A stretch of DNA of 64,000 nt from Echinarachnius parma (Eukaryota > Echinodermata > Echinoidea > Clypeasteroida > Echinarachniidae), in assembly GCA_037951105.1 (NCBI GenBank), contig JBAMJV010011222.1, forward strand, positions 27,099-91,098, in the 5' to 3' direction. This document shows positions 12,482 to 27,400 of this stretch, one piece after another. The position numbers and the translations under genes were made by a program. The notes under the pieces were generated by a model that searched no databases, had not been told where the DNA came from, and saw only the letters and a program-made list of their open reading frames with translations. Position 1 is the first letter of the stretch; every line of letters starts with the position of its first letter.

Positions 12482-15400
12482 CTCCTCCTCCTCCTACTCC
12501 TCCTCAATCATCATCCTCTTCATCTTCCTCCTCCTCTTCCTCATCATTAACATCTTCCTCATCTAATATGTTAAATCATTTTGTCATTTCTTCAGGCTGG
12601 AGATCTATGGGTGACATCTGACTGCAGCGAGCAGTGTACGTGTCTGTCTAACGGCACTACAGTCTGCCTGGCCCAGACCTGCAGCCAGTTCTCGGTCTGT
12701 GAGATCAGGGACAGTGCCTATGGCTGCTTCTGCAGGGAGGGCTATGAGGGCGATGGTCTCGCCTGCCAACGTAAGTCATGCCATTTTTGAGTTCAGAAAG
12801 TGATCCATTAACTTCGTCAAATGTTACCAAAATTACTTGGAGCTGGCACACTTCTCTTGTACCTCTTGTAGAATTATGGCGCAAAACATTAAGGGGGGCG
12901 GGGGGTGGGCAGATTTGGCCCCCGGCCCTTTTAGGGTTAAAAGAAAGTGGGCAAGTAAATTTTCTGTTTGGGCAAGTAAAATTGGAAAATTTATGATTTT
13001 ACTTGCCCGAACGAGCCAGAAGAGAAAATTGTAGTATTGCATTCAGTCCTATATAATGAAGACTATAATTTATGACAATATTTTATATTTGTTTTTATAA
13101 TTTTCTCCCTTTCCAGTGACTTGTCAGACGGACTATTTCCATTGCCCGGAAGGGACTTGTATCCCCGAGCTCTATGTGTGTGATGAATACCCTGGAGATT
13201 GTCTCAACAACTATGATGATTCTGAGGAGCTTTGCTGCGGTAAGATGATCTTTCATTTTGTTTCCAATACTTAATTACAGTCAAACCTGTGATTGTGTAC
13301 AGTTGCCACCCACGGGCAAAAAGAATATTGACCACTGTAGACAGGTGACCACTTTAGACGGGTTCCATAACACTGTTTCTATCTGCAGGGGAACACTTTT
13401 GGTGGCCACAGTGCCAGTGGGCAGGTTGGCTGCTATAGACAGGTGGCCACTAAGACAGGTTGGACTGTAATCTTATTTTCCATGATACTTTCTAGCAATT
13501 ATAGTTGATAATTAGTTGTGCATTCAACCTAGGGGTATACATTTTAGTTGATAATCTGCTCAGGCCCGTAGCCAGAGGTTGCATTAGCTGCGTATGCACC
13601 TCCTTAAAAAAAATTCAGCAAGGTCCACTTTTTATAGGGCTCGAACCAATGGTCTCGGCCACGATCGATCTAGCTGACAATCACTCAACTCAACCTGTGG
13701 TCTCGAACTTGGGCACGATCGATCAACGCTCTTGTAAATTATGTACCCCTTCAAAATACATGTATGCTGGCTATTGGCCTACTGCTGGAATAGTACTCTG
13801 GAGGTCGAGGGTTCAACATCTAAATCCTGCCTATAATAGCTATCAACTCTTCTCCACTCCCAATTTGTTGCAGATATCAGAAACGTGACCGCCTTCTGCC
13901 CGAAACCGAATTACTTCCGATGCCCGGACGGCGTTTACATCCCCTATGCATACGTCTGTGATGATTGGCCCTACGACTGTCTTGACAACTTTGATGAGTC
14001 TGAAGAAATTTGCACAGGTGAGAATATGGAAAATTAATATTTTTGATTTCTTTATGTTTCCTCTTCTTCCGGGTAAAGTACAGGCCACCATCTGGTGTTG
14101 GTACCGAGTTGGAAAAGATTTTGCACCATTGATTATGCACCATACATGACTGAGAATGTTTGTCATACCAAACCAAATTTCTTCAATGAGGTAAGGAAAA
14201 AGGAGAGAATGTAATTGTGGTGATTGGCCTTATGACTGCATGTCTTGACAACTACGATGAGTCTGAAGAATGTTGCACAGGTAAAGTCGTCAGAAGACAG
14301 AGGTTATTTTGTTGTGTGTTTCTGTGACAATTTTATAGCAAATGGATTTTTTTTTTGGGGTGGGGGGGGGCTATTATAGATGTAATTGTTTGTGCTGAGG
14401 ATCAAAAATCTCCCAGTTGTGTGGCAGATTAAGCCACAATGCCTAGTCAGTCTAATATCAGATAGTACAATAATGGTCTATGTTCGTGAAAAGTATGTGA
14501 CAAATTTGGTTTTTATAGCAAACTGATTTAATTTAGGATACGATTAAAAATAAAAATCAAACAAACATATGATATGAGGAGTGATAATAAGTATACTATA
14601 ATGCTCTCAGTCTTTCAATCTTTTGCCTTACAGTTCTTATAACCTACATGTAATGTATTACAAAAACAATGAGCTCAAATATAATCATATTGTATTACAT
14701 TTCAGGTCTATGTCCTAACCCTGGCGTGCCTTCCGAGGGCTCCATCTCGCCGTTCCAGTCGGCTTACACCAACGGATCGGTCATCAAATTCAGCTGCAGC
14801 ACTGGATATGTCTTGATTGGGGATACCAGTGCCACGTGTGTGAACGGGGCCTTTGATACATCTCCACCCGAGTGTTATGGTAAGATTGATGATGATGATG
14901 GTGAAGATGATGATAATGATGGTGATGATGCTGCTGATGATGATGATGTTGGTGATGATGATGATGATGATGATGATGCTGCTGCTGATTATGATTATGA
15001 TGACGATGATAATGATGATGATGGTGTTGATGATGATGATAGTGATGGTGAGGGTGATGATGATGATAATGATGCTGCTGCTGATGATGATGATGCCGTT
15101 GATGATGATGATGATGATGATGATGACGATGATGATAGTGATGGTGAAGGTGATGATGATGATAATGATGCTGCTGCTGCTGCTGATGATTGTGACGATG
15201 ATGATTTTGATGGTGATGATAAATTTCCACCTTTTATCTTTCACTAGCCAACTGCATATTACCAGGACCACCCAATAACGGGGCTATAAACGTCACCAGT
15301 TTCAACCATTCAGACATCATCGGGTTTAGCTGCGACACTGGCTACCAAATTACTCCAGAGGGGGCTGTTCTTGAATGTGACAACGGAACAGTCATAGGCA

Positions 15401-18400
15401 CCATACCAACATGCACAGGTACGTTAATTTTCCAGTGGCATAGCTACAGGGGAACAAGAAAGTATGAATTTGTTAATGTCGGCATATGTGAACTGTCACA
15501 TTTTTTGCTGTGGCTATTTAAAGTATTCTCTTGCCCAATTGTATATTTTTATTCAGCTAACCAATCACCTTTGAATGTTTGTTTTTTTTCTTCCCCAGAT
15601 ATCAATGAATGTTCCAGCTCGCCATGTCTCAACAATGGCACTTGTTTCAATGAGGTCAACCAGTACAGGTGCGAGTGTGCGCCAGGATGGACTGGAACAA
15701 ACTGCGAACAAGGTATCACCCTGAAAAAGATGATCATTTGCCATGTTCCTAGAGTATCACTTGATTGATTGCATTTTAAGATGATAAAAGAAAACTAATG
15801 TAGTATGTTCTTACATACAATATGGTTCAAGCAAAAGTCATATTTTTCCGTCAGTTGTTTTAATTAATGAAGTGCGAAATGAATGTGAGCCCAGATGAAT
15901 AGGAAAGAACTTGTCTGTATGCTTAGAGATGATGATATAAATGAGAATGTATGACTGTTACAATTTAATTTATTGTATATATTCAGATATCAACGAGTGC
16001 CTGAATGCCACACTGAATGACTGCAGCCAGTATGCGATCTGCGCCAACACTGATGGCAGCTACTCATGCAGCTGTATTGATGGGTATGCTGGAGATGGGG
16101 TGACATGCATAGGTAAGGAAATCAACAAAATCACCACAAACATGTTGGTATTATGTAAAGTATAGGAAATAACATTCAAAGATCAGTATTGATGTGCTTT
16201 GTCCGTCAGTATATATAGCGTTCTAGTACTAGAGTTTGTATAGTTTAGAGATGCTTTCGAGTAGCATTGTGCCTCGCATCTTTCTCCGAGTATGAATTTT
16301 TTTATAATCGTTTGTATAAAGACAATTCATTGTTTGTTTTGTTAAACCCTCATATGTTGTGGGCTAGATTAACACCCGAATAGGGCGAATTAGGGTGAAT
16401 AAAATTGCTAAGTTAACCCATTGCCTATGGGAACCTGGTGGGTCCTACATTAACCCGTTCCATTCGAGTTTCTGAAATGCCCATAGCCTTTGTACCCAAC
16501 CCACCCGGTCCTGAAGTCAAGGGGTTAACTCTTGTTAGAATGGTACTACGGAAAATCTCCTAAGAATTCACTTGTATTCCTGCTCCTATATACATTCTTT
16601 ACTATTCATTCTACAGAGATCATCCTGTTTCCATTCTCGACTTCAAACGGCGACACTCAACTCTCAGAGACCTCAGAGTCGGCGACGTCGGAAGGGTCGA
16701 GGAGACCTAGCAATGAACAGATCTCACCCACCATCAGACCACCGACAGGGTTTCCATTTGGGGACACCTTCTACTACAGTCTCTATGTGAGTATAGTATT
16801 TCCCAAGCATCAGCAAATGAGCTTCATTCCTACTCACTTTGTCTGTATCAGTATTCATCTTATCGGTAAATTGCCACTTGGTCTACAACCATTTGGTCTA
16901 CTAGAAAATTATGAATCTGGCGGCTTAATTATGATTATGATTATGGATTATGATTAGGGTTAGGGTTGTGGATTAGGGTTAGGGTAAGGGTTAGGGTTAG
17001 GGTTAGGGTTTTGGAGGCATCCGGTAGTAGACCAAATGGGAAGTAGACGAACTGAGATTAGACCAAGTGAACATAAACCATCTTATCAACTGTCTGGGTG
17101 CCATGGACGACTCAAGTTACGATACATATGCATGTAACTAGATCTACTGACTTGCTCCTAAATTACTATGTATAATGTATTTGAATGTACTGTATTATTG
17201 TATTATTCATGTATTGTTTTATTTGTACACAGGGCCCCCATGGAAAACAAGTGTCAAATTACTGATGGAGCTACCCTGTTTAAAAAAGACAAATTCAATA
17301 TACAAATAAATGCACACAAATGCATACATGATTCATATGAATTTCGTAAATATTCCATTTGTTACAAAGCTTCTAATCATCGGAAATGAATGCGGGGATT
17401 AAGCTACTCATGAATGTAAACTTGCCCAAACTATGCTGACAATATTTATTGAAGAAAAATCAGTTTATAATCGCCTGAACATTTTCCCCATCATTCTTTT
17501 TATTTTTAAAGTTTATGGACAACGGTCTGATCATCTTCATCAACGAAAATGACGAGAAGTACGGATTCCCCAATCCGTACCCTGATGGCTTCTCAAACAC
17601 AACAACGCTGCCACTGGTGGCGCCCTTCTGGGCCGACGTCAACATCGATAATGGACAAGGAGAGGTCTTCTATAAGGTAATTGCAAACCAGTGACCCCGT
17701 TTCATGAAAGGGTCTTAATTATAAAGACTGTCTTAACTATCACGTGACTGTGACTGATCTATGGACATACCGATGGTGTTTGTCCCAATCACAAAGGACA
17801 AGGTTGAAAGTATAATAGCAAAGACGTGACTGTAGTGTCTTGGAATAAGACTACGCAATGTTGTCTTGGAATAAGACTACGCATGTTTATGTACGTAAGG
17901 ACACACACACATGTACAATAATGCATGATTGAACAAGCCACGTTCTATGTCACTTTTGAGAACCCAGATACCAAGAGTAAAGTATCCTGAACTTTATATC
18001 TCTGACTCCGTGTGAATTCAGTCGCGTGAATCATGAACGGATAGAAACTGATTGAACTGTGTTTGTTTGTGATCCGATTGACTTGTCAGATGTTACAGTG
18101 ACAGTTACGGATCTTAACTAAGACCCTGTCATGAAACAGGCCCCTGACAACAACCAATTAATACACAATTTGTATTATTTGTCAAATGTACATGCACATA
18201 GAAATGTATTATTTGCTCATTTTCATTTTGTTATTTTCTGGTCATTTTCCTCTGTTTAGAGTTTATGATTTTGTTCACATTCTTTACCTCATTTTTACTG
18301 TCTGAACAGATTTACTGTCTGTGATATGTACGTGTGTAATTTCACTTTTTTCTGTTCAGATATACTAGCTATCCAGTTCAAACACAGCCAACAAGACTGC

Positions 18401-21400
18401 AGGGCTAGGATCAGAGCTAATGATTGTTTTTTCTCCTCATTTAAGTGAATAACTATCAAAAATAGTTCAAAAAGGCAACTCCAATAAGGAAAAAAATGTA
18501 TTTATGTTTCATGTAACATCATTTCACCTGTATAATGTTTAGATATACGAGCTATCCAGCTCCAACACAGCCAATGAGACTGCAGTGCTTGACGATGCCA
18601 GCGCTCGGATCAGAGCGTACGATTCGGACTTCCCATCATTCAATGCGACCTGGATGCTGGTGGTGACGTGGTCCAACCTACCCTCGTTCATCTCTGCCGA
18701 TGTAAGTAGGAATTCATACATTCTCTGTTCATTTCATTTATTGTATTTCTGGTCAGTTTCACTTAAATGTATGTTTGAATAAACTTTGTAAAACATTGCA
18801 TCGCAGATATATGCTCGCACTTTCCTTGAAAGAAGTTGGGTTAGTGTCATGCTTATGTAGGTTCTGATCATGAATAGCACAAGCATTGTAATGGGTTTCA
18901 TGGGAAGTAGCCTCCATACAAGGGTCTTTATTGGAAGAGCATTGATGCAGCTATCCAGAGGTCTGGGTTCAATCATGTCTTTGGTTTTGGCAAGGCATGA
19001 TCTTACAAGTTTACGCACATAATATTGAAACAAATAATTTGTGTAATAATCTTCTATTGAATAGAATTAGATTGTAAGTTAAGGTATATATAGCCAAGCT
19101 TTCGAATTTAGCAGATCATTTGTCTAGGCAATACCTGACAAGTACTGCACTGAAACATGGAACTAAATAGATAAACCTGGTAGAGAGAAGGTGGGAACAG
19201 GTAGAGGCTATTAAAGGTGAGCAAGAACAAAAGGGGGGACATACAATGTTGGAGAGGGTAATACAGGAGCAGGCTAGAGTAGACATGAACAAAAGAAGTG
19301 CTTTAATGAGAGCTGGTGAGGAAAAAAATTATGTATCAAGTGCAGGGCTTAGAAGCAAGGGGAAATGTGATGAATTGGATTGAAGAGAAAGTTATTCCTA
19401 TTCCCTTGACTGCAGACCAACACCTTCCAGGCGGCCCTCGTTACCGACTCCCGCTACAGCTTCGTGCTGTTCAACTACCAGGAGGACGACATGAACTGGA
19501 ACCCGACCACGCTCGCAAGCACCAACGTCATCATCGGCTACAACCTAGGCAATGGAGACTACTTCAATACGCATCTGCTCGATCCACCGTTTGAAGGGGT
19601 TGATCAACGCTTTAGACCTGATCAGTAAGTATGATATGAGAGTCTATGACTTTGCATATTATCAAAATCTCTGACTACTTTTAAAATAAATCAGCTTAAT
19701 TGGACCAATGTTTAACTTATTTTCCCCTTTGTTTCTATAGGTATACCAATCACACAGGTCTTAAAGGTAGCTAGATCTATTGTTAACGAATTATGCTAAA
19801 AATCACGACTGACACAATCAATGCAAATCAGTTCTGTCAAGATCGGTACGACTCAGAACTGGATCCAACCAGCTTGGACCAGTGTACATTTCGTTTAAAA
19901 GTAGGTACCGGTATTACACAGATCTGAAAGGTCACTGGATCTAGCACCTTGAGAACAACACTGCAGACACGATTAATGCCAAGTATAGTCCAGTCTGGAT
20001 TGGTACTACTCAGAACCGGATCCATCCAGTTGGGACCAGTATTACACGATTTCTTACCTTGTTTTTCTAGGTATACCGGTAACACGGGTCTGAAAGGTCG
20101 CTGGATCTATCGCTTAGAGAACAACACGGCTGACACAATCAATGCCAAGCAGTTCTGTCTGGATTGGTATGACTCCGAACCGGAACCATCCAGCTGGGAC
20201 CGGTACCTGGGAACCTGTCCCTGTTCCTTCACCCAGGGGGGACAGGACAATGCCTACAGTGCCGGGCGTCGTGGCCGACAGTCACTGACGGTATCGTCGT
20301 CATCCCGGGCCCTCGATCAAGCACTTCTTGAGGAGATTAATAGCTTGAATGGTAAGATATTTTAAGCTTTTAGCCATTGCATGCTTAAGAGATTAATCAT
20401 GTCAAGTTTTCAATTTAGCATATAAGTCAACAAAAATTGAATTGAAATTCACTCCAAAGATATTATCCATTGCAGTATCGATATTATTTTGATATGTGGC
20501 TGCATTTTATGCTTTTGGAGTGCAGCGAGATTGAAGCAGTTGTATGCACAAAACAAAATCCAATTTGTGAATCTGAAACATTGCACATTCAAAGAGAGAC
20601 AAAGTTATGAACCTGCATGGTAACACCGTTGTAATTTCTGAAGAAAAACAATTTTAGCAGTCTTCATGATAAAACTAATCAAGATATTTTATTCATTTGA
20701 TTTCATTGTGACCCCTTTCTTAGAAAATTATTTTTCCATTATGAACAAAAAAGAAATACTTCTTTCTGCCTGCAAACCACCCTATGGTCCCTCTGCAATG
20801 GGGCCGGGTTGTATTGCTGTTACCGTGGTGACCAGTCACTGATAGAGGGTTACGGAGGAGATCTGACCAGCATTAAACAAATCATTGATATATTTCCATT
20901 AATTTGCATTCATGACATCACCTTTCTTTTTCATGTTTCCATTTTTGAAAACAAAAGATACGTCCTTCTGCCTGCAAACCACCGTTTCGCCTCTCGGTAA
21001 CGGGGCCGGAATGTATTGCTGTTACCGTGGCGACCAGTCACTGATAGAGGGTTACGGAGGGGATCTGACCAGCAGCTTTGAGGAAAGATACCAGTTCATC
21101 TTGGGAGGATCCTTTGATCCCACTGCATACCAAAACTGGCTCTGTAAGTGACTTAGACGGTTTGTCAACATGAAAAGGAAGTCTGTCCAAAATAGTCTGT
21201 CCCAAATATGACAAAATATGATTTTATTGCGTATTCAATATAAATTTACATTTGTCTTAATGATAAATCATTTTGATATTCCTTTGTTGTATTTGTCTTG
21301 TGCATTATTATTTGTTTTTACTTTGTTGGATATGACAAACTAATAATGGAAACAAATATATTTTGATCATATACATGTACTATCTAATGAAAAATCAGTC

Positions 21401-24400
21401 ACTAGTGGCAATCAGAAAAGAGTGATAATTCTTGAGGCATAGACAAAACCTATCATTTAATCTTTAACACATTTAGAAGTGGTCCTGAAAAACAAACAAA
21501 CAAACAAACAAACAAACAGAATACTACTTAGTGAATGTAGATAGTTATTGATACATTCTGTATATCATCTCTCTTTTTCTTTGTCTCTACAGTGTATGAG
21601 TTCTCTCCGCGTCACTACTGCTGTGGCGTGTCCAACGACGAGGCGTTCTGTGATCTCTACACAGAGAAGAGACCGGCAGGGAGATGCACCGGCTACCTCC
21701 CTCCAAACTCAGGTAATTAATGTTGTAAACAATTCCTGCATTTTTCAATTATAAACTTTCTTTTCATGCTGCTACAAACTTGAGTATATTTTCCTTGCAA
21801 TTCTATGTTGTTTACAAATTGAGAATGATGATGCCTGACGTATTGCATATTTAGATCTCACGCTTATGGAAAATACTTGTTACTTTGTTTTCATTTTTGA
21901 AAGAGCTTGTATGAGAACTTTGTTTTTACCTGACCCAGTGGCAATCTTAACAATCATTTAGATGCCTCTGTTTTATTTAGGCTTATTTTCTTGTATTAAC
22001 GATTCCGTTTATTTCTCTCCCGCAGACACTATAAACTATAACAGTTCTTTTGATACCATTTTGCTTTAAGGCTGGATGATTTGTGACCCCCATATCACCA
22101 CCCTCGATGGTTATGTCTACACCTTCAACGGCCTAGGGGAATACACACTGGTCACCGCACCAATATTGTTTTTACATATATCACCACCCTCTTTGGCTAT
22201 GTCTATACCTTCATTGGCCTAGGAGAATACACAATGGTAGCTATACTGAATTCCAAGGGCGCCGACAATCTCTAATCGTATCTTTACAGTTCCAGTCATT
22301 CCATTATTATATTATTTTTACAAGTCTGTGTCTTCTCTCTCATTAGGTTGGATGCTTGGTGACCCCCATATCACCACCCTAGATGGTTATGTCTACACCT
22401 TCAATGGCCTAGGGGAATACACACTGGTCACCGTACCAAGCACTCTGGGCGCCGGCAGCCTCTTCACTCTTCAAGGACGAACAATGAGGGCGCTAGACAG
22501 CCAGACGCAACAGCTGACAGACGCTACATTCTTTGTGGCTTTCGCTGCACAGGCTGCCAACTCCACCGTGGTAAGTAACAAAGTTTTAGCAAAGCCTTGA
22601 AGATTGTAAAATACCTTTTATAACTTGGCAAATAATTATCTAGATTAAGATCTATACTATGGCTTGCTATTTGTTTATTATTGTATGTTTTTCATATGGC
22701 ACAGAATAGTCTTTATATTGCTAAAAAAATCGAGTGGCAATCAATTGCAGTATCTTTAGATGCGCATCTAGAATTCTACCATATTAGGGCAAACATGACT
22801 GTCCTCTGCAGATGCACTGAAGTGCGATTTATTGCAAGTTTCTATTACATTTAGTGTAACTTTAATAATGTAGATATCATATCAAAAGCAAAGACGCATT
22901 TTTATTGCAAGCCATTTAGCTATTTATCTTTTGTTTTTTAGAAAGTAACACCCCATTGTATTTAAGTTTTTGTTTGAATTAAGTATTCTGTACCACTTAT
23001 ATTTCTCTTTCTGCAGGTCGAGATGGAACTGAACCAGATGGGGACAGACTTTGACGTCTACTTGGACGGAGTCTTATTCAACAAAACAACTATTGCACAA
23101 GGTATGCCGTTCACTTTCTAACCCATTCAGAACTGGTCTTGAAAAAACATGGGCTGGGTTCTTTGGAGAATGATTTTTATACCTAAATCATTTGGTCTTG
23201 AAGAGGTTACTTTAAGATCAATGTACATTTATTCTTTATTCTGTCAGACATTCATTTATTTCACAGATTCAGGGGTGTTTGTTTTTCAAGACTTACACCA
23301 ATAACTTTTTGTTTGCACCTGAACAATATCGATCTTCATGAAAAATATGGATCACAAGAAAACAGTATATAACAGTAAAAATAAATGGGGTCATGAAGGA
23401 TATTAAAAACAAAATTTCTGAATAAAAACTTTTGTCTTTGATAAAAATATGAAATACTTCTAATAAACTAAAGAGAGGAACAATTACAAAATTAACCCAA
23501 AGTCTACATGTACATGTTTCCAGTGTTAAATGGTAATCTGTCTAACTTCAAGAAGTTATATACATGTATATGTACACCTTAAAAGTGACAAATTTTCTCT
23601 GTTTCTTCACAAGGTCCCTTTGTGGATGGAGGCTTCTCCTTGCAACAGAGGGTAGACAATGGTACCACCAGGGTAGTGGCCTACTGGCAGGTCGGGATGT
23701 CCATCAATGTAGGAGTCATTGAAGGCATTCTGGACATCATCTTCTCTGCCCCGGAGACATTCAAGACTGGTGTGACACGAGGTCTCTTTGGTAAGTCACA
23801 TGTGGATACATCTTATTCTTGTTTTTGCGTTTATCAACCATTCGCCAGTTTTTGCACATGACAACGAAGTTATCCCCTTAAAGGTGCACCTGTAAAGTGT
23901 CAGATATTGCCCAAAATGACATTTGAGACTTCAATCCTGCACCAAAATCATTGTAAGATATGTCAGAATGATGTGTGAAAGTTTCATTGAAAAAGAACAC
24001 TGCTTCCTGGTTAAAAAAGCGAAAATATGCGTCAGCTTTTACAGCGGACGTTTATGAGGTTTATGACCGTTCAGTAACACTTTTGAGCTGAATGATAGAT
24101 ATCGTCATACTAAAGGGACATTTGAAAAAAATCTAACCCTATTTTATTCTTCTCTGAACAATGAGCTAAACAACACGGTAGAAGAGAAACGAGGAAGCTC
24201 CAAGTAATTTTCGTGGAGTTGGACACTTTACAGGCATCCCTTTAATTTCACGTTTTGTATTATTTTTTGCCCAGGTGCATGGGATGGAGACAGTACCAAT
24301 GACTTTGTGAGACTGGATGGAACTCTGCAGCCAGCCACTGGCACTGATGGCAACTACACCGAGAGTGACCTCTTCTCATTTGGAGAGACTTGTAAGTTTT

Positions 24401-27400
24401 ATTTTTATTTTTGTAAAATCCCATCCAGGACAAGAAATATTTCAAGGCAAAATCCCTCATTATTTTTGTTCACATCAAATTTGCAACTCCTTATTTTTTG
24501 CTACCTAAGGGGGAAAATATTTAGTTATTGAATTTAAAAAAAAAACATCCATCGGTTTGTGAAGTAGCCAATTTGAAAAATGAAATGGGATTTGTAAATG
24601 TGACAGCGCATTGACAATTTAAGGATTTTTAAAAAATATTGCTATATTGATATCTACACAGAGAGTGACCACTTCTCATTTGGAGAGACATTTAAGTTTG
24701 TAATTGAGTCTTGGGTAATTCCAAGCAAAGCGTCACAGTGTTTACCAAATAGTCATCCCTTTGCCGTTTGAATCCTGCCAACATTCATAGAGATACTGCT
24801 AGCATATCAGTACTTATATAAATAATTGGAGGATTCAAATGCCCAAAGGTTTATTTCGTGATAACGCCATGACATTTTGTCCACATTTTCTTGGAATTGC
24901 TCTCTGTCAAAAGTTACCTTTAACTAAGGTTTGCTTGTATAGTAAGGCTGTACAAGAATTATTTTTCTTCGGGGCGAATCACTGTAAACGAGTCGGACTG
25001 CCCCTGGGCCAACCTGAACCTGGGATGACCTTCAATGACATGACCTTCACCCAGATGTTCCTGGCTGACCTCATAATGGCTGCCTAGCGGAAATAATTTA
25101 GATATAATGTTGATTGTTTTCCCTCAAACTACAGGGCGCATCGCAGCCTATGAGTTGCTCTTCGACTACACCCTTGGCCACCTGTCCTCTGTCCTGGGTG
25201 ACTTTCAACCCGATGTTGCATGATGACATTATTGTGGCTGCCTATAATCACAGATAATTAAGATATAATGTTTGATTGTTTTTCCTCAAACTACAGGGCG
25301 CATCGCAGCCAACGAGTCCATCTTTGACTACACCCGCGCAAACCTGTCCTGGGTGACCTTCAATGATGTGACCTTCACCCCGATGTTCCTGGACGACCTT
25401 ATAACGGCTGCTGAGCCTGCTTTCCTCGCTTCGGCACAGGGCACCTGTGGGGACAGTAGGGAGTGTCTCTACGATACCCTTGCTACCAGGGATAGCCAGA
25501 TTGGACTGTCGACAAAGCAGACGGAAGAGAACTTCATCTTCAATAACGATGTCTTGTGTAAGTATGCGCATAAATCAGGATTCCAAATGCTGGAAGCAAT
25601 TTGAAATTAAATTTAAAGAAAATGTCCTTTCCCTGGCTCCTAGCACACCTGTGGAGATGTTAGGGAGTTTCTCTATGATAACCTAGCTACTGGCTGGGGA
25701 TATATGAATGGGGCTGTCCACCAAACATATAGTAGAAAGATTTATTTACAATAATGATGTATCCATCAGTTTTTTTTCTGCTTGCATTGAACAAACGAAT
25801 GGACAAAACAAGTAAAGTTGGATCTTTTGAGATGGCAGCGCCGTGACCTTTGACCTCTTGAAATACATCCCTGGTGCTCTAGTTATATTTGATTTAGAAT
25901 TACTCTTATTTTATCGTTCTTATTTGCGTTGCAGTGAATTTCCCTCCCAACGTGACCGGGGTGAACAACAATCTCAACGTGGTAGTAGGAGACGAGATCA
26001 GCTTTACTGTGATGGCCATGGATCCCGAGGGCAGTGCTGTGACCTATGACCTTTTGAACGATGTCCCTGGCGCCCGGATAAACAGCTCAAGTAAGCGATA
26101 TATAATCATGATAAATGCCGCTACATGCGTGTACATGTAGTTGCCTTACTTCAGTCAACTTTTGTATCACTTTAACATGGGCAAGATGTATCACCCGATC
26201 AGTAATACTGCTATTAAAGAGGCTCAAAATTGTAGATTAAACTAATTCCAAATAAGAATGATAGTTCAATATATAGACTGTCAATATATAGACTGCCAAG
26301 GAACATTGACTTGTTACTGTTTGTATGATTTTCAGATTCTGACGCTCACGTTTTTGTTCTGTTTCCTGTAATCCTTACTGTAAATTTATTTTGTGTGTGT
26401 TTAATTTTTTTGTTTTGGTAATGCTTTGGAATTTATACCTACAATGTAGGTCAGCATGTGTGCCCTTCACCAAGAGTCATAATTTTGTCAAGCACCTGAA
26501 AATGAATCTGATCTATATGAGGGTCTTTGGAAATAAGAGTACGTATTACTGTTGTTCTATATATATGCAGCTGGTGCTTACATCTGGACACTCCAGTCAA
26601 CTGACCTGGTCAGCCTGGTAATTAGGGAATAGCTGGTGGTCAAGTAGTTGCTTATAAAATCAAATTTCATATCCATATTTATTTTCTCCAGTCCTCGAAT
26701 TTAACATCGATCGCCCTTTTTCTGTTTTTCTTTAGCTGGAGCGTTCATCTGGACTCCGCAGTCCACCAACCCTGTCAGCCTTGTGATCAGGGCTTCGGAC
26801 GGTCAAATATTTGCTCCTGTAGAACCGGTGGTCAAGGTGTGTGACTGCCAGAACAATGGGACCTGTGTCTATGACCAGTACACGGACAACTCCAACATCA
26901 TCAATGACAGATTTGCTGTAAGTTGATTGGAAAAAATTACAATGGTCTTGAACGACAGTACGATGGTACAGTATGACAATACTCTACCCAGAGGACTGTA
27001 CTGAAATTGGAAGAAGAAGAACCATTATTTATTTTATTTTTTTTTAAATTTATTTATTATTATTTATTTTTATTTTTTTTTGGGGGGGGGGGGGGGTTCA
27101 AAGATTTGCGGAAAAAAAACTGTGGTATATAGCCATGTCTGAGTTGACGGGACTTCAGATGGTCAAGTATTCACTCCTGTAGTACCAGTGGTCAAGGTGT
27201 GTGACTGTTAGAACAATGGTATCTGTGTGTATGACTAGTACACAGAGAACTCATCAATGACAGATTCGTTGTAAGCTTATAATTGAAATTGTAATATCTC
27301 ATCTCACGTTATACCAAATTTAAAATGTATTGTACAATGTAATCAGCCGTAATGTTTTGTCCTATTCTAATTAACCTGATCTTCAGATATTATACAGATA

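Noticed and set aside
11927..12566. Long poly-Ser, Asp, Ile and Arg frames on both strands
   Set aside because: They are translations of TCA and TCC microsatellites inside intron 7.
14708..15278. Long Asp/Met/His/Ile-rich frames
   Set aside because: They arise from the GAT repeat in intron 11; only 14706-14879 is coding.
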